In this document: piece after piece, positions 7,106 to 17,892 of the stretch
Position numbering within the stretch: the first letter of the stretch is position 1
How the letters are laid out: each line of letters starts with the position of its first letter
Assembly (NCBI RefSeq): GCF_000062885.1
Contig: NC_009142.1
Coordinates: forward strand, 6,437,584 to 6,501,583
Direction of reading: 5' to 3'
Source of the DNA: Saccharopolyspora erythraea NRRL 2338
GTDB taxonomy: Bacteria; Actinomycetota; Actinomycetes; Mycobacteriales; Pseudonocardiaceae
DNA: 64,000 bases
The notes under the pieces: model-generated
Told to the model about the DNA's origin: nothing
What the model saw: the letters and a program-made list of their open reading frames with translations, nothing else
The model's database searches: none
Position numbers and translations under genes: made by a program

Positions 7106-9466
7106 ATGCCTTCCGGTTTCGTCAAGTGGCTGAGGTCCCTGAGTCCCAGCGACCTCGCAGACCTCCTGCGGTCCCGGCCGGACTGTGCCTCGCCGCCACC
7201 AGGCTCGATCGACCAACTCGGCAACCGGCTCAACACGCCGTATTCGATCCAGATGGCGCTCGACGAGCTGGACCGGGAATGTCACGACGTCCTCTCGGGG
7301 GTGGTGCTCTCCGGGGATGGCAGCACGATCGAGGAGCTGGCACAGGCGCACGGGGTCGAGAGCACCTCGGACCTCGACCGCGGCTTGGCGGTCCTGCGGC
7401 GCAATGCTCTGGTTTGGCCCGGCGTGGACGGCGCCTTGCACCTCGCAGGGCCACTGCGGGGCTCGCTCGGCGCGCTCGGCCTCGGCCGCGGCCTGCAAAC
7501 CCTGCTCAAGCCGTTTCCCGCCGATGAGCTCGGCTCGATCGCCGAAAACCTTGGACTCCGCAAGGGCAAGCGCAAGCAGCAGACCCTCGACGCGATCGAG
7601 GCATTCCTCTCCGATCCGGCCGAGGTCGCGGGCCTGTTGGCCCAAGCTCCGGCCGAGTGCCGCGAGATCGCCGAGAAGACCGCGTGGCACGGCCCCAACT
7701 GCGATCCGTTCCGCGGGACGCCTGCGGAGCGGGTGGCAGATCCGGTGTCGTGGCTGGTGACGCGAGCGCTACTGGTCCCGGTGGACCGATTCCACGTCCA
7801 CGGTCCTTTCGAGATGCCCCGTGAGGTGGCGTTGGCGTTGCGCGGGGCCGACTACCACGCCCCGCTTCGCAAGCGACCGGACCTGCCGAAGGCCTCGGAC
7901 GCCGGTACCGACGTGGTGGACCGGACTGCCGCGGTCGCGGCGGGCCGGTTCGTGGCGGGAGCCGCACGGTTGCTGGAGCACTGCGCGAAGACTTCCGTGT
8001 CACCGCTGAAGTCCGGCGGTGTCGGCGTTCGTGTCCTGAGCCAGTTGGGCAGGGCTCTTCACGCCGACGAACGCGAAGTCAGGCTGTGGCTGGAAGCGGC
8101 GGCGGGTGCCGAGCTGCTGTCGATCGACGGAGACGGGCACATCGTGCCTGCCGACAGCGCGGAGGAATGGCAGACCAGCGACCCCGCTGACCAGTACGCC
8201 GCGCTGGTCTCAGCGTGGTGGTGGCTGCCAGGCACACCGACGATGACGTACCTGGAGGACAAGCCCGGACCGGCGCTGGCGGGCGTGTCCGATGACATCG
8301 ACCGCACACTCCGCCACGACCTGCTGGGGCAGCTCGCCGAAATTCCGGACGGGCACGCGGTGACCTCCACCGATGAGATCGACTCGCTGCTTGCCTGGCT
8401 GCGACCGGCGTTGTACGGCGACACCGAGAACATCGCCGCCCCGGCGAAGGTGACCTGGGCGGAGTGCGATGCCGCGGGCGTCACCGCCTCCGGCGCGCTG
8501 TCGTCGCTGGGCAGGTCGCTGCTGGCCGAGGACGGCGAACAGCTTCGCGCCGAGGCCGCACGACTGCTGCCCGCCGCGCAGCGATCCGCCGTGTTGCAGG
8601 CGGATCTGACCGCCGTGGTCCGGGGCACCCCGGACGCGAAGCTGACCCGGTCGCTTGATCTGCTGGCCGACCTGGAACGCCGGGACACCGCGTCCACCTG
8701 GCGGTTCTCGCCGTCCTCGATCCGGCGGGCATTCGACCAGGGCTGGACGGCCGGCGACGTGGTGGCCGAACTGGAGAGGATCTCGGACTCGACGATCCCG
8801 CAGCCGTTGCGTTACCTGATCGACGACGTCGCCCGTCGCTTCGGCGAGCTGAAGGTGACCACGGTGAAGTGCTGCGTCGTCGGGGACGAGGCCCTGCTCG
8901 CCGAGGTGAGCAGGCACAAGGCACTGGCGCCGCTGAACCTCCGGACGCTCGCGCCTACCGTGCTCGCCTCGGGCAAGGCGGCATCCGAGACGTTGGACAA
9001 GCTTCGCGCGGCGGGATACTCGCCGGTCCAGCAGGACGGCAACGGCAGCGTGCGGCTCGAACGCCACGCGGGCAAGCGCGGCGACAGCCGCAGCCGCAAC
9101 CTCGCCCGGCCGCGACGAGCCGCCATCCCTCAGCGTGCCGAGCCGGACTTCGACCTGATCGCCAAGGCGCTGGTCAAGGGCACCGAGCCGCCACAGCCCG
9201 CGATCACGGGCCTGACGTCCCGGATCGATGAGTTGACCCACGAAGCGACACAGCTCGGTCCGGGCGAGATCCACGTTCTCGCGGACGCGCTTGCCCGCGA
9301 GAGCGCGGTGCACATCGAGTATGTCGACCAGACCGGGAAGCGCACCAGCCGTCCGGTCACACCGATCGACCTCGACCAGCGCTGGCTCGTCGCCTGGTGT
9401 CACATGCGCGACGACGAGAGGAACTTCCGCCTGGAGCGCATTCGGTCGGTGACCGCCATCGGATGA
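7106..9466 (+). CDS. helicase-associated domain protein with WYL-like C-terminus
   Basis: This 786-residue protein opens with the motif typical of actinobacterial helicase-associated proteins (SGFVKWLRSLSPSDLADLL then RSRPDCASPPPGSIDQL). The middle carries a region resembling the XPB/Ssl2 helicase-associated fold (about 520-640). The last 75 residues read as a WYL-like ligand or nucleic-acid binding module (ALARESAVHIEYVDQTGK and RWLVAWCHMRDDERNFRLER). I see no Walker A or DEAD/DExH motif, so it is not itself a complete helicase. Homologues are usually encoded near an XPB-type helicase, which is absent here, so it may act in trans in DNA repair or as a regulator. I chose ATG 7106 because the family start MPSGFV begins there; an upstream in-frame start exists at 7043. 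It is divergent from the arabinosyltransferase gene. Confidence 0.75.
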   Translation: MPSGFVKWLRSLSPSDLADLLRSRPDCASPPPGSIDQLGNRLNTPYSIQMALDELDRECHDVLSGVVLSGDGSTIEELAQAHGVESTSDLDRGLAVLRRNALVWPGVDGALHLAGPLRGSLGALGLGRGLQTLLKPFPADELGSIAENLGLRKGKRKQQTLDAIEAFLSDPAEVAGLLAQAPAECREIAEKTAWHGPNCDPFRGTPAERVADPVSWLVTRALLVPVDRFHVHGPFEMPREVALALRGADYHAPLRKRPDLPKASDAGTDVVDRTAAVAAGRFVAGAARLLEHCAKTSVSPLKSGGVGVRVLSQLGRALHADEREVRLWLEAAAGAELLSIDGDGHIVPADSAEEWQTSDPADQYAALVSAWWWLPGTPTMTYLEDKPGPALAGVSDDIDRTLRHDLLGQLAEIPDGHAVTSTDEIDSLLAWLRPALYGDTENIAAPAKVTWAECDAAGVTASGALSSLGRSLLAEDGEQLRAEAARLLPAAQRSAVLQADLTAVVRGTPDAKLTRSLDLLADLERRDTASTWRFSPSSIRRAFDQGWTAGDVVAELERISDSTIPQPLRYLIDDVARRFGELKVTTVKCCVVGDEALLAEVSRHKALAPLNLRTLAPTVLASGKAASETLDKLRAAGYSPVQQDGNGSVRLERHAGKRGDSRSRNLARPRRAAIPQRAEPDFDLIAKALVKGTEPPQPAITGLTSRIDELTHEATQLGPGEIHVLADALARESAVHIEYVDQTGKRTSRPVTPIDLDQRWLVAWCHMRDDERNFRLERIRSVTAIG

Positions 9467-9470
9467 CGGG

Positions 9471-9680
9471 TCAGCACTCCTGACGCAGGATTTCGGTGCA
9501 GTCCGGGCACGACGGCGAAGTGATCCAGTCCATCTCGGACGTTCGTGCCAATGGCACCTGCTGCCCGCACACGGTCGTCGCCGACGGCTCCCCTTCCCAG
9601 CGGCGGCCCCGGAAGGCGTGCCGGACGCCGCCGGGAGCGGTGGTGTGCTGGATCGGCTGCCAGAAGTGCCGGTTCGCCAC
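9471..9680 (-). CDS. small Cys/His protein (zinc-finger-like)
   Basis: A 69-residue protein starts at GTG 9680, three bases after the stop of the upstream gene, so it is probably translationally coupled. It contains RHFWQPIQHTT, TTVCGQQV and a closing PSCPDCTEILRQEC, giving cysteine/histidine pairs suited to one zinc site. Similar small proteins are common next to helix-turn-helix/DUF397 regulator pairs in actinomycetes, and such a pair lies divergently here. Its stop lies five bases from the stop of the convergent helicase-associated gene. Molecular role unknown. Confidence 0.6.
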   Translation of the reverse strand: MANRHFWQPIQHTTAPGGVRHAFRGRRWEGEPSATTVCGQQVPLARTSEMDWITSPSCPDCTEILRQEC

Positions 9681-9683
9681 GGG

Positions 9684-9986
9684 TCAGCTCCTCGGTGAAG
9701 CGGCGTGCTCGTCCAGCAGCGCCCAGCGCGCGGCCAGGTAGACGCGGCACGGCGACTTGGGACGTCGCCAAGGCTGCTGCCAGCGCCACAGAATCCGGGA
9801 ACAGGCCGGGCATTCTCCGGAATCGTCCGGCTCGTGCTGCTCCATGAGAGTCCGCACGGCGGCGACCAGGTTCGGCATCTCAGTGCGGGCGGTCTCGCAC
9901 ACCGCGTGATCCTCACCGTGCCACGCGATGTCCGCCAGCATGTCGAGCCGACGGCGCAAGGATTCGTTGAGGTCTTTCAGGAACAT
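9684..9986 (-). CDS. hypothetical protein with CxxC-type motif
   Basis: A 100-residue protein is read from ATG 9986, with an AGG-type ribosome site about eight bases upstream. The N-terminal half is helical (MFLKDLNESLRRRLDMLADI). The C-terminal half has GECPACSRILWRW and KSPCRVYLAARWALL, so there are three cysteines in a compact segment that could bind metal. It is followed after three bases by the small zinc-finger-like gene and shares the divergent promoter region with the helix-turn-helix regulator. I take these genes as one accessory regulatory locus. I do not recognise a named family. Confidence 0.6.
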   Translation of the reverse strand: MFLKDLNESLRRRLDMLADIAWHGEDHAVCETARTEMPNLVAAVRTLMEQHEPDDSGECPACSRILWRWQQPWRRPKSPCRVYLAARWALLDEHAASPRS

Positions 9987-10313
9987 GGACACCTGCCAGG
10001 GATTCGGAGGACGGGAGCCGCGCGGTCCGGCGCTGGGAGAGGTACCGGACCGCGCGGCACGCGGCGCGCGGTCGTGAGCTGGAGCCTCACTCGGGGTCAC
10101 CGCACGCCGGCGGATGGCCACACCGCCGGGGGAGGAAGAACGGCGAAGCCAGCCGATCGGGGGATCTCCGGTTCACAGAGCCAACTTCGCTACGGTTTGG
10201 ACGTACACCGCGTGCATCTCTTGGCCTTGCTCACCGGCAGGACCAAGATTAAGACCGTAAGTCAATTCTGTACATACACCTTTCTGGTGATGCTTCTGCT
10301 CGGAAGGACGGCG
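9987..10313. promoter_or_regulatory. divergent control region of the HTH/DUF397 locus
   Basis: This 327-bp gap separates the two small minus-strand genes from the helix-turn-helix gene. Its right half (10190-10290) is far richer in A/T than the surroundings and carries TGTACA at 10268-10273 and a related GTACAC at 10203-10208. These are plausible operator half-sites for the adjacent autoregulator. GGAAGGA lies just before the regulator ATG. Confidence 0.45.
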
Positions 10314-11189
10314 ATGTCAACGCACTCCAGCTCCATCACCATGCAGCAACGCCAGCTCGGCAACGAGCTGCGCAAGCTCCGCGAGGCGGCCGGGATCACC
10401 CAGGAAGTTGCCTCCGAGCACCTGGGCAAGGCGCACAACAAGATCAGCCGCGTGGAGACCGCCAAGGTCGGGATCTCCGGCCTGGAGCTGGAAGCCCTGC
10501 TGTCGCTGTACAAGGCCAGCCCGAAGGACAAGGTGTGGTGCCGCGAACTCGCCAAGGGCGCCCGCCGCCGACGCGGTCGCCCGAAGGAGGCGACGCTCTA
10601 CCGCGGGCCGAGGTGGTTCCGCGCGTTCCGCGACTTCGAGCAGAGCGCGACCGAGGTCATGATGGTCGGCTCGGAGGTACTGCCGGGAATCCTGCAGACC
10701 GAGGAGTACACGCGCAGCATCTTCGCCGGTCGCGGCGACGACCCGAACGGCAAGGACGTCGAGGACCACGTCCGCATTCGCAAGGAGCGGCAGGAACTGC
10801 TGACTCGCGAGGAAGCGTCGCACTTCTCGTTCGTGCTCAGCGAATCCGCGCTGCGGCGACAGATCGGCGATCCCGCGACCATGGCCGAGCAGCTCGACTA
10901 CCTCGCGGAGGTCGCGCTACTGACCAACATCAACATCCAGGTCATCCCGTTCGACAAGCTGTCGTACGACGCAGTCGGCTCAGACTTCGTGATCTTCCGC
11001 TTCGACGACGACACCAGCACCGACATCGTCTACATCGAGATCTACGGCGACGCCATCTACATCGACAAGCCAGCGGAGGCGGTGCGCCGCTACAACGAGC
11101 TGCTGAGCAGGCTGTACGGCATTGCCTTGGGGCCGGTCGAATCGCGTAACTTCATCCGTGAGCTGGCAAGCCAGCTCGCTGGGAGATGA
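10314..11189 (+). CDS. XRE-family regulator with DUF5753 domain
   Basis: This 291-residue protein has an N-terminal helix-turn-helix (about 12-70: QLGNELRKLREAAGITQEVA, then KISRVETAKVGISGLEL) and a C-terminal DUF5753 domain (about 100-280) with the hallmark VLPGILQTEEYTRSIF and a FSFVLSESALRRQIG segment. It belongs to the large actinomycete Scr1/WhiJ-like family that is paired with DUF397 proteins and linked to development or stress. The ATG at 10314 has GGAAGGA in front. The next gene starts within the stop codon (ATGA), so the pair is coupled. Such pairs have been proposed to behave like antitoxin-toxin modules; that is not shown by this sequence. Confidence 0.85.
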   Translation: MSTHSSSITMQQRQLGNELRKLREAAGITQEVASEHLGKAHNKISRVETAKVGISGLELEALLSLYKASPKDKVWCRELAKGARRRRGRPKEATLYRGPRWFRAFRDFEQSATEVMMVGSEVLPGILQTEEYTRSIFAGRGDDPNGKDVEDHVRIRKERQELLTREEASHFSFVLSESALRRQIGDPATMAEQLDYLAEVALLTNINIQVIPFDKLSYDAVGSDFVIFRFDDDTSTDIVYIEIYGDAIYIDKPAEAVRRYNELLSRLYGIALGPVESRNFIRELASQLAGR

Positions 11190-11428
11190 GCGAGGAAGGA
11201 CTGAGCCGTATGGCCAACTCAGGCATCGACTGGGCAGACGTCCGATTCATCAAGTCGTCGTACAGCACCAACGACGGCGGCAACTGCGTCGAGATGGGCA
11301 GGCGCGCGAGCGTCATCGGCATCAGGGACTCGAAGCTGGCCTCCGCGAGCCCGGTGCTGGAGTTCCCCGCCACCGCGTTCCGCGCCTTCCTGACCGACGT
11401 CAAGGCAGGCACGTTCCGGTCCGCATGA
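11186..11428 (+). CDS. DUF397 protein
   Basis: This 80-residue protein is of the DUF397 family: WADVRFIKSSYSTNDGGNC, VEMGRRASVIGIRDSK, then FPATAFRAFLTDVKAGTF. Its ATG overlaps the stop of the XRE/DUF5753 gene by four bases. An alternative ATG at 11210 has a better ribosome site (GGAAGGA) and would shorten it by eight residues. DUF397 proteins are thought to interact with their cognate helix-turn-helix partner. A bidirectional hairpin separates the gene from convergent gltD. Confidence 0.85.
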   Translation: MSEEGLSRMANSGIDWADVRFIKSSYSTNDGGNCVEMGRRASVIGIRDSKLASASPVLEFPATAFRAFLTDVKAGTFRSA

Positions 11429-11438
11429 GGTGAGCCGC

Positions 11439-11470
11439 GGGTGGCGGTCCGAGAGGCCGGACCGCCACCC
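11439..11470. terminator. bidirectional hairpin terminator
   Basis: A perfect 12-bp stem (11439-11450 with 11459-11470) with an eight-base loop sits between the convergent stops of the DUF397 gene and gltD, so it can serve both strands. Confidence 0.8.
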
Positions 11471-11478
11471 ACGGCAGC

Positions 11479-12981
11479 TCACACGACAGCCAGCGGCAGC
11501 GCGGTGGGGTGCACCGGCGAGGGGAGCTGCGAGTCGCCCATCAGATGGGCGTCGACGGCGTTGGCCACCGAGCGGCCCTCCGCGATGGCCCACACCACGA
11601 GCGAGGCGCCCCGGTGGGCGTCACCGCAGACGAAGACGCCGGGGGCGCTGGTCTCCCAGTTCGACCCGCACCCGATGGTGCCCTTCTTCGTCAGCTCGAT
11701 GCCGAGCCCGTCGAGCAGGTCCATGTGCTCGACGCCCTCGAAGCCGATCGCCAGCAGCGCCAGGTCGCACGGCAGCTCCTCGACCTCGTCGGACACCGGC
11801 ACGACCTGCCTGCGCCCGTCGACGCGCTCGACCTTCACCTGCCGCAGCCGCACGGCCCGCACGTTGCCCTCGTCGTCGCCGACGAACTCCTCCACCGCCA
11901 CCGCGAACTTGCGCTCGCCGGCCTCCTCGTGCGCGGGGTAGGTGCGCAGGATGTAGGGCCAGGTCGGCCACGGCGAGATGTCGTCGTCACGGCTGGTCGG
12001 CGGCTGCGGGTAGTTGTCGAGCTGGGTCACGCTCAGCGCGCCCTGCCGGTTGGCGGTGCCGTAGCAGTCGGCACCGGTGTCGCCGCCGCCGATGATGATG
12101 ACGTGCTTGCCCTCCGCCGAGATCGACGTCGGACCGTCGCCCTCGCACTCCTTGTTGGCCGGGACCAGGTGCTCCATCGCCAGGTGCACGCCGTTCAGCT
12201 CGCGCCCGCCCACGTTGCGGTCGTCGCGACCGCGCAGCGCACCGACGGCGAGCACGACGGCGTCGTAGCCGGCGCGCAGCTCCTCCACCGTGAGGTCGAC
12301 GCCGACCTCGCAGCCGGTGATGAACTTCGTGCCCTCCGAACGCATCTGCGCCAGGCGCCGGTCCAGGACGGACTTCTCCATCTTGAACTCGGGGATGCCG
12401 TAGCGCAGCAGCCCGCCGATGCGGTCGTCACGCTCGAAGACGGTCACCTCGTGCCCGGCGCGGGTGAGCTGCTGGGCCGCGGCCAGCCCGCCCGGCCCGG
12501 AGCCGACGACCGCGACCCGCTTGCCGGTGGCCAGCTCGGCGAGCTGCGGCTCGACGTAGTCGTTCTCCCAGCTCACCTCCGCGATGGCCTCCTCGACCCG
12601 CTTGATGGCCACCGGACCACCGGCGTCGGGCGAGATCGACAGCACGCAGCCCGCCTCGCACGGCGCCGGGCACAGCTTGCCGGTGAACTCCGGGAAGTTG
12701 TTGGTCGCATGCAGCCGCTCGGACGCCTGGTCCCACTGGCCGCGGCGGACCATGTTGTTCCACTCCGGGATCAGGTTGCCCAGCGGGCACCCCGCCGAGC
12801 CGGAGTGGCAGAACGGGATTCCGCAGTCCATGCAGCGGGCCGCCTGCCTGGAGGTCTCGGCCTTGCGGTCCTCGGTGGACAGCGAGGCGTAGACCTCGTA
12901 CCAGTCGCCCAGCCGCTCGTCGGCGGGACGCTTCGGCGCGTCGGCCCGGGAGTACTTGAGAAAGCCCTGCGGGTCAGCCAC
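11479..12981 (-). CDS. gltD: glutamate synthase, small (beta) subunit
   Basis: This 500-residue protein carries the N-terminal Fe-S cysteine clusters ([10 protein letters not shown] and [12 protein letters not shown]), an FAD-binding motif ([17 protein letters not shown], about 148) and an NADPH-binding motif ([13 protein letters not shown], about 290). It supplies electrons from NADPH to GltB for making glutamate from 2-oxoglutarate and glutamine. Length and order match bacterial GltD. The start overlaps the gltB stop by eight bases, so the two are one operon and probably translated in a fixed ratio. It is the last gene of the operon and meets a bidirectional terminator. Confidence 0.97.
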   Translation of the reverse strand: MADPQGFLKYSRADAPKRPADERLGDWYEVYASLSTEDRKAETSRQAARCMDCGIPFCHSGSAGCPLGNLIPEWNNMVRRGQWDQASERLHATNNFPEFTGKLCPAPCEAGCVLSISPDAGGPVAIKRVEEAIAEVSWENDYVEPQLAELATGKRVAVVGSGPGGLAAAQQLTRAGHEVTVFERDDRIGGLLRYGIPEFKMEKSVLDRRLAQMRSEGTKFITGCEVGVDLTVEELRAGYDAVVLAVGALRGRDDRNVGGRELNGVHLAMEHLVPANKECEGDGPTSISAEGKHVIIIGGGDTGADCYGTANRQGALSVTQLDNYPQPPTSRDDDISPWPTWPYILRTYPAHEEAGERKFAVAVEEFVGDDEGNVRAVRLRQVKVERVDGRRQVVPVSDEVEELPCDLALLAIGFEGVEHMDLLDGLGIELTKKGTIGCGSNWETSAPGVFVCGDAHRGASLVVWAIAEGRSVANAVDAHLMGDSQLPSPVHPTALPLAVV

Positions 12982-15900
12982 GGGAAGCCTCCATGATCGC
13001 CTCGTCGACGTCGCGGCCCTCGGCCCTGGCCAGCCGCATGGCCTCCAGGACGCGCTGGTAGTCGCGGGGCATCACCTTGGTGAACGCCGCGGAGCGCCGC
13101 GGCCAGTCGCCCAGCAGCGAGGCCGCGACCGTCGAGCCGGTCAGTTCGTGGTGCCGCCGCACGATCTCGTGCAGCCACTTCAGGTCCTTGGCGCTGGGCC
13201 GTTCCAGGTCCACCATCGCGGTGTTGACCCGAACCGGGTCCAGGTCGAGCACGAAGGCGGTACCGCCGGACATCCCGGCCGCGACGTTGCGCCCGGTGCC
13301 GCCCAGCACCACCGCCGCGCCGCCGGTCATGTACTCGAAGGCGTGGTCGCCCGCGCCCTCGGCGACCAGGGTCGCGCCGGAGTTGCGGACGCAGAACCGC
13401 TCGCCGACCTTGCCGCGCAGGAAGACCTCGCCGCTGGTGGCGCCGTAGCCGATCACGTTGCCCGCGATGACCTGGTCCTCGGCGGCGAACGAGGAGTCCG
13501 GGTGCGGGCGCACCACGATCCGGCCGCCCGACAGGCCCTTGCCGACGTAGTCGTTGGCGTCGCCGACCAGGTCCAGTGTGACCCCCGACGGCAGGAACGC
13601 GCCCAGCGACTGCCCGGCCGAGCCGTCCAGCTCGACGTGGATCGTGTCGTCGGGCAGGCCCTCCCCGCCGTAGCGGCGGGTGACCTCGGCGCCCAGCAAC
13701 GTGCCGACGGTGCGGTTGACGTTGCGCACCGGCAGCTGCAACCGCAGCGGGTGGGCGTCCTCCAGCCCGGCCTCGGCGAGCTGGATCAGGGTGCGATCCA
13801 GCGCCAGGTCCAGGCCGTGGTCCTGCTCGCGCACCCGGCGCCGCACCGGCGAGTACGGGGTCTCGGGCACCGCGAACACCGGACCGAGGTCCAGGCCGCG
13901 GCCCTTCCAGTTCTCCACCGCCTCGTCGGTGCGCAGCGCCTCGACCTGGCCGATCGCCTCGTCGAGCGTGCGGAAGCCCAGCTGGGCCAGGTACTCGCGC
14001 ACCTCCTGGGCGATGAACTCGAAGAAGTTCACCACGTGGTCGGCCTGGCCGGTGTAGCGCTTGCGCAGCTCCGGGTTCTGGGTGGCGACCCCGACCGGGC
14101 AGGTGTCGAGGTGGCAGACGCGCATCATGATGCAGCCCTCGACCACCAGCGGCGCGGTGGCGAAGCCGTACTCCTCGGCGCCCAGCAGCGCCGCGATGAC
14201 CACGTCGCGGCCGGTCTTCATGCCGCCGTCGACCTGCACCGTGATGCGGTCGCGCAGACCGTTGAGCAGCAGCGTCTGCTGGGTCTCGGCCAGCCCGATC
14301 TCCCAGGGCGTGCCCGCGTGCTTCAGCGACGTCAGCGGCGCAGCACCGGTGCCGCCGTCGTGACCGGAGATGAGCACGACGTCGGCGTGGGCCTTGCTCA
14401 CGCCCGCCGCGACCGTGCCGACGCCGACCGAGCTGACCAGCTTGACGTGCACCCGCGCCTGGTCGTTGGCGTTCTTCAGGTCGTGGATGAGCTGGGCGAG
14501 GTCCTCGATCGAGTAGATGTCGTGGTGCGGCGGCGGCGAGATCAGCCCGACGCCCGGCGTGGAGTGCCGGGTCTTGGCGATCCACGGGTAGACCTTGTGC
14601 GCCGGGAGCTGGCCGCCCTCGCCGGGCTTGGCGCCCTGGGCCATCTTGATCTGGATGTCGCTGGCGTTGACCAGGTACTCGCTGGTGACGCCGAAGCGGC
14701 CGGAGGCGACCTGCTTGATGCCCGAGCGGCGCTCGGGGTCGTAGAGCCGGTCGGCGTCCTCGCCGCCCTCGCCGGAGTTGGACACCCCGCCGATGCGGTT
14801 CATCGCGATCGCCAGCGTCTCGTGCGCCTCGGCGGAGATGGCGCCGTAGCTCATGCCCCCGGTGGCGAAGCGCTTCATGATCTCCGAGGCCGGCTCGACC
14901 TCGTCGATGTCGATCGGCTCGCGATTGCTCCGCAGCCCGAACAGGCCGCGCAGCGTGCCGCCCTCGGTGGCCAGACGGTCGCATTCGGCCGTGTACTTGC
15001 GGAACACGTCGTAGCGGCGGGTCTTGGTGGCGTGCTGGAGCAGGAACACCGTCTCCGGCGTGAACAGGTGCAGCTCGCCCTCGCGGCGGTAGGAGTACTC
15101 GCCGCCGCTCTCCAGCCTGCGGTGCACCCGCGCGGCCGGGTTGTCCGGGTAGGCGCGGCGGTGCCGCTGCGCGACCTCCTCGGCCAGCACGTCCAGCCCG
15201 ACGCCGCCGAGCTTGGAGGTGGTGCCGCGGAAGTAGGAGTCCACGAGCTCCTGCGACAGCCCGACGGCCTCGAAGACCTGGGCGGCGGTGTAGGCGCCGA
15301 CGGTGGAGATGCCCATCTTGGACATCACCTTCAGCACGCCCTTGACCAGCGCCTGCACGTAGTTGCCGATCGCCACCCGCGGCCGGATGCCGCTGATCTG
15401 GCCGGTGGCGATCATGTCCTCGATCGCCTCGAAGGCCAGGTACGGGTTGACCGCGGCGGCACCGTAGCCGAGCAGCGCGGCGATGTGGTGGACCTCGCGG
15501 GCGTCACCGCTCTCGACCACCAGCGCGACCCGCAGCCGCTCCTTGGTCCGCACCAGGTGGTGGTGCACCGCCGACACCAGCAGCAGCGACGGGATCGGCG
15601 CCATCCGGTGGTCGGAGTCGCGGTCGGAGAGCACCAGCACGCGCGCCCCGGCGGCGATTGCCTCCGACGCCTCCTGGCGGACCCGCTCGATCGCCTCCTC
15701 CAGCGCCGCGCCGCCACCGTCCACTTCGTACAGTCCGGACAGGACGGTGCAGGCGAACCCCGGAAGGTTGCCGTCGGTGTTGATGTGGATGAGCTTGGCC
15801 AGCTCGTCGTTGTCGATCACCGGCGCGGGCAGCACCACGTGCCGGCACGACGCCGCCGACGGCTCCAGCAGGTTCTGCTCGGGGCCCATCACCCGCGCCA

Positions 15901-17524
15901 CCGAGGTGACGATCTCCTCGCGGATGGCGTCCAGCGGCGGGTTGGTGACCTGCGCGAAACCCTGCACGAAGTAGTCGTAGAGCAAACGCGAGCGCTTCGA
16001 GAGCGCGGCGGGCGGGGTGTCCGAGCCCATCGACCCCAGCGGCTCGGCGCCCTTCTGCGCCATCGGCGCCAGCAGCAGCGCCAGCTCCTCCTCGGTGTAG
16101 CCGAAGGTGAGCTCGCGGCGCACCACCGACTCGTGGCTCTGCACGACGTGCTCGCGGTCGGGCAGGCTGTCGAGGTTGAGCAGCCCGGCGTGCAGCCACT
16201 CGTCGTAGGCGTGCGAGCCGGCCAGCTCGGACTTGATCTCCTCGTCGTCGACGATGCGGCCCTGCTCGGTGTCGACCAGGAACATCCGGCCGGGCTGCAG
16301 GCGGCCCTTGGCCACGACCTCCTCCGGCTTGAGGTTGAGCACGCCGGACTCGCTGGCCAGCACCACCCGGTCGTCGGCGGTCTGCCACCAGCGCGCCGGA
16401 CGCAGGCCGTTGCGGTCCAGCACCGCGCCGACCAGGCTGCCGTCGGTGAAGGTCACGCACGCCGGGCCGTCCCACGGCTCCATCAGGCTGGCGTGGAACT
16501 GGTAGAAGGCCTTGCGGGCCGGGTCCATCTCGGCGTGGTTCTCCCACGCCTCCGGGATCATCATCAGCACCGCGTGCGGCAGGCTGCGCCCGCCCAGGTG
16601 CAGCAGCTCGAGCACCTCGTCGAACGACGCGGAGTCCGAGCCGTCCTCCGAGCAGATCGGGTACAGCCGCGAGAGGTCGCCGGGGATCAGGTCCGAGGCC
16701 AGCAGCGCCTCGCGGGAGCGCATCCGGTTGCGGTTGCCGCGGATGGTGTTGATCTCGCCGTTGTGGGCCACGAACCGGAACGGGTGGGCCAGCGGCCACG
16801 ACGGGAAGGTGTTGGTCGAGAACCGGCTGTGCACCAGGGCGATGGCGCTGGTGAACCGTTCGTCGCCCAGGTCAGGGAAGAAGGCGGGCAGCTGCTCGGT
16901 GGTCAGCATCCCCTTGTAGACCATGGTCCGGCTCGAAAGCGACGGGAAGTACAGCTCCATGCCCTCGCGGGAGGCCTCCCGCTCGGCGCGCTTGCGCAGG
17001 CAGAACGCCAGCCGGTCCAGCTCGGCGCCGACTCGGCCGTCCTCGGCGGCCACCAGCAGCGTGCTGAAGTGCGGCATGCAGCCCAGCGCGGTCTGGCCGA
17101 CCCCGGCGGCCTCCGGCGCGATCGGCACCGCGCGCCAGCCGAGGACCCGCAGGCCCTCCTCGCCCGCGATCCGCTCGACCAGCTCCACCGCGCGGGCACG
17201 CTCGCCCGCGTCGGCGGGCAGGAAGGTCATACCGGCCGCGTAGCGCTGCTGCCCGGACTCGTCGGGCTCCGGCAGCCGCACCCCTGCCTCGGCCCGCAGC
17301 AGCTCGTCGGGGAGCTGGAGCAGGATGCCCGCACCGTCACCGCTGGTGGGTTCGGCGCCCGCGGCGCCGCGGTGTTCGAGATTCGCCAACGCGGTCAGGG
17401 CATCGGTGACGATGCCGTGCGAACGCCGGCCGCGGATGTCGGCGACCATGGCGACACCACAGGAATCCTGTTCCGCGGCGGGGTCGTAGAGACCCTGCCG
17501 GGCGGGAATGGCAGAGAAGACCAC
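12974..17524 (-). CDS. gltB: glutamate synthase, large (alpha) subunit
   Basis: This 1,516-residue protein has the full GltB plan. A short propeptide precedes the catalytic cysteine ([13 protein letters not shown], cysteine 22) of the class II glutaminase domain. A central domain, an FMN/Fe-S synthase domain (for example [20 protein letters not shown] and [14 protein letters not shown]) and a C-terminal beta-helix (GXXGXXG repeats near 1,250-1,400) follow. It hydrolyses glutamine and channels ammonia to 2-oxoglutarate. The start is GTG 17524 with AGGGAGGT upstream. It forms an operon with gltD. The operon faces away from the cobalamin riboswitch. Confidence 0.97.
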   Translation of the reverse strand: MVFSAIPARQGLYDPAAEQDSCGVAMVADIRGRRSHGIVTDALTALANLEHRGAAGAEPTSGDGAGILLQLPDELLRAEAGVRLPEPDESGQQRYAAGMTFLPADAGERARAVELVERIAGEEGLRVLGWRAVPIAPEAAGVGQTALGCMPHFSTLLVAAEDGRVGAELDRLAFCLRKRAEREASREGMELYFPSLSSRTMVYKGMLTTEQLPAFFPDLGDERFTSAIALVHSRFSTNTFPSWPLAHPFRFVAHNGEINTIRGNRNRMRSREALLASDLIPGDLSRLYPICSEDGSDSASFDEVLELLHLGGRSLPHAVLMMIPEAWENHAEMDPARKAFYQFHASLMEPWDGPACVTFTDGSLVGAVLDRNGLRPARWWQTADDRVVLASESGVLNLKPEEVVAKGRLQPGRMFLVDTEQGRIVDDEEIKSELAGSHAYDEWLHAGLLNLDSLPDREHVVQSHESVVRRELTFGYTEEELALLLAPMAQKGAEPLGSMGSDTPPAALSKRSRLLYDYFVQGFAQVTNPPLDAIREEIVTSVARVMGPEQNLLEPSAASCRHVVLPAPVIDNDELAKLIHINTDGNLPGFACTVLSGLYEVDGGGAALEEAIERVRQEASEAIAAGARVLVLSDRDSDHRMAPIPSLLLVSAVHHHLVRTKERLRVALVVESGDAREVHHIAALLGYGAAAVNPYLAFEAIEDMIATGQISGIRPRVAIGNYVQALVKGVLKVMSKMGISTVGAYTAAQVFEAVGLSQELVDSYFRGTTSKLGGVGLDVLAEEVAQRHRRAYPDNPAARVHRRLESGGEYSYRREGELHLFTPETVFLLQHATKTRRYDVFRKYTAECDRLATEGGTLRGLFGLRSNREPIDIDEVEPASEIMKRFATGGMSYGAISAEAHETLAIAMNRIGGVSNSGEGGEDADRLYDPERRSGIKQVASGRFGVTSEYLVNASDIQIKMAQGAKPGEGGQLPAHKVYPWIAKTRHSTPGVGLISPPPHHDIYSIEDLAQLIHDLKNANDQARVHVKLVSSVGVGTVAAGVSKAHADVVLISGHDGGTGAAPLTSLKHAGTPWEIGLAETQQTLLLNGLRDRITVQVDGGMKTGRDVVIAALLGAEEYGFATAPLVVEGCIMMRVCHLDTCPVGVATQNPELRKRYTGQADHVVNFFEFIAQEVREYLAQLGFRTLDEAIGQVEALRTDEAVENWKGRGLDLGPVFAVPETPYSPVRRRVREQDHGLDLALDRTLIQLAEAGLEDAHPLRLQLPVRNVNRTVGTLLGAEVTRRYGGEGLPDDTIHVELDGSAGQSLGAFLPSGVTLDLVGDANDYVGKGLSGGRIVVRPHPDSSFAAEDQVIAGNVIGYGATSGEVFLRGKVGERFCVRNSGATLVAEGAGDHAFEYMTGGAAVVLGGTGRNVAAGMSGGTAFVLDLDPVRVNTAMVDLERPSAKDLKWLHEIVRRHHELTGSTVAASLLGDWPRRSAAFTKVMPRDYQRVLEAMRLARAEGRDVDEAIMEASRG

Positions 17525-17892
17525 TGCGCAGACCTCCCTAGTCGTACCGCGTGCTCAAGTCAGGTGAGACTTCGACTTCTGGGCACGGGACGACGCTGGC
17601 CCGCTCATGACCATCCGGAGATCGCAAGAGGTCCGGGCGGAATGAGTCGCCCGTCGCATCCGGAGTTGTTCAAAATACTTTAACAGTCAAGATACCCAGA
17701 AGCAGCACTCTGGGAGTGATGCTGACCATCTTGTCCGCACCGGCATCCTTCGGTTAACCGAGGAGTCGCCGGCACACCGGTTTGCACACTTCGTCACCAA
17801 ATCTAACCGCTGCGTCGCGATCCGCACAGCCCCAGTGCGCCAGGACACCCCCGCTGGGACGTGCCCGTCGATCGTTTACTGATATCTTTCCA
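17525..17892. promoter_or_regulatory. gltBD promoter region
   Basis: This 368-bp gap between gltB and the riboswitch holds an A/T-rich patch (17669-17698) unlike its surroundings, and a perfect 12-bp palindrome TCGGTTAACCGA at 17750-17761. These are good places for the gltBD promoter and an operator, possibly for a nitrogen regulator, but no GlnR box can be assigned by eye. No gene is seen. Confidence 0.45.

Noticed and set aside
9471-11428. Prophage immunity region
   Set aside because: The regulator has the DUF5753 and DUF397 features of host developmental regulators. No integrase, structural gene or attachment site is visible.
12956-17683. A 1,575-codon open frame on the plus strand
   Set aside because: It runs opposite gltB, reads as low-complexity protein, and has no family match. 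It is a shadow of the high-GC gene on the other strand.
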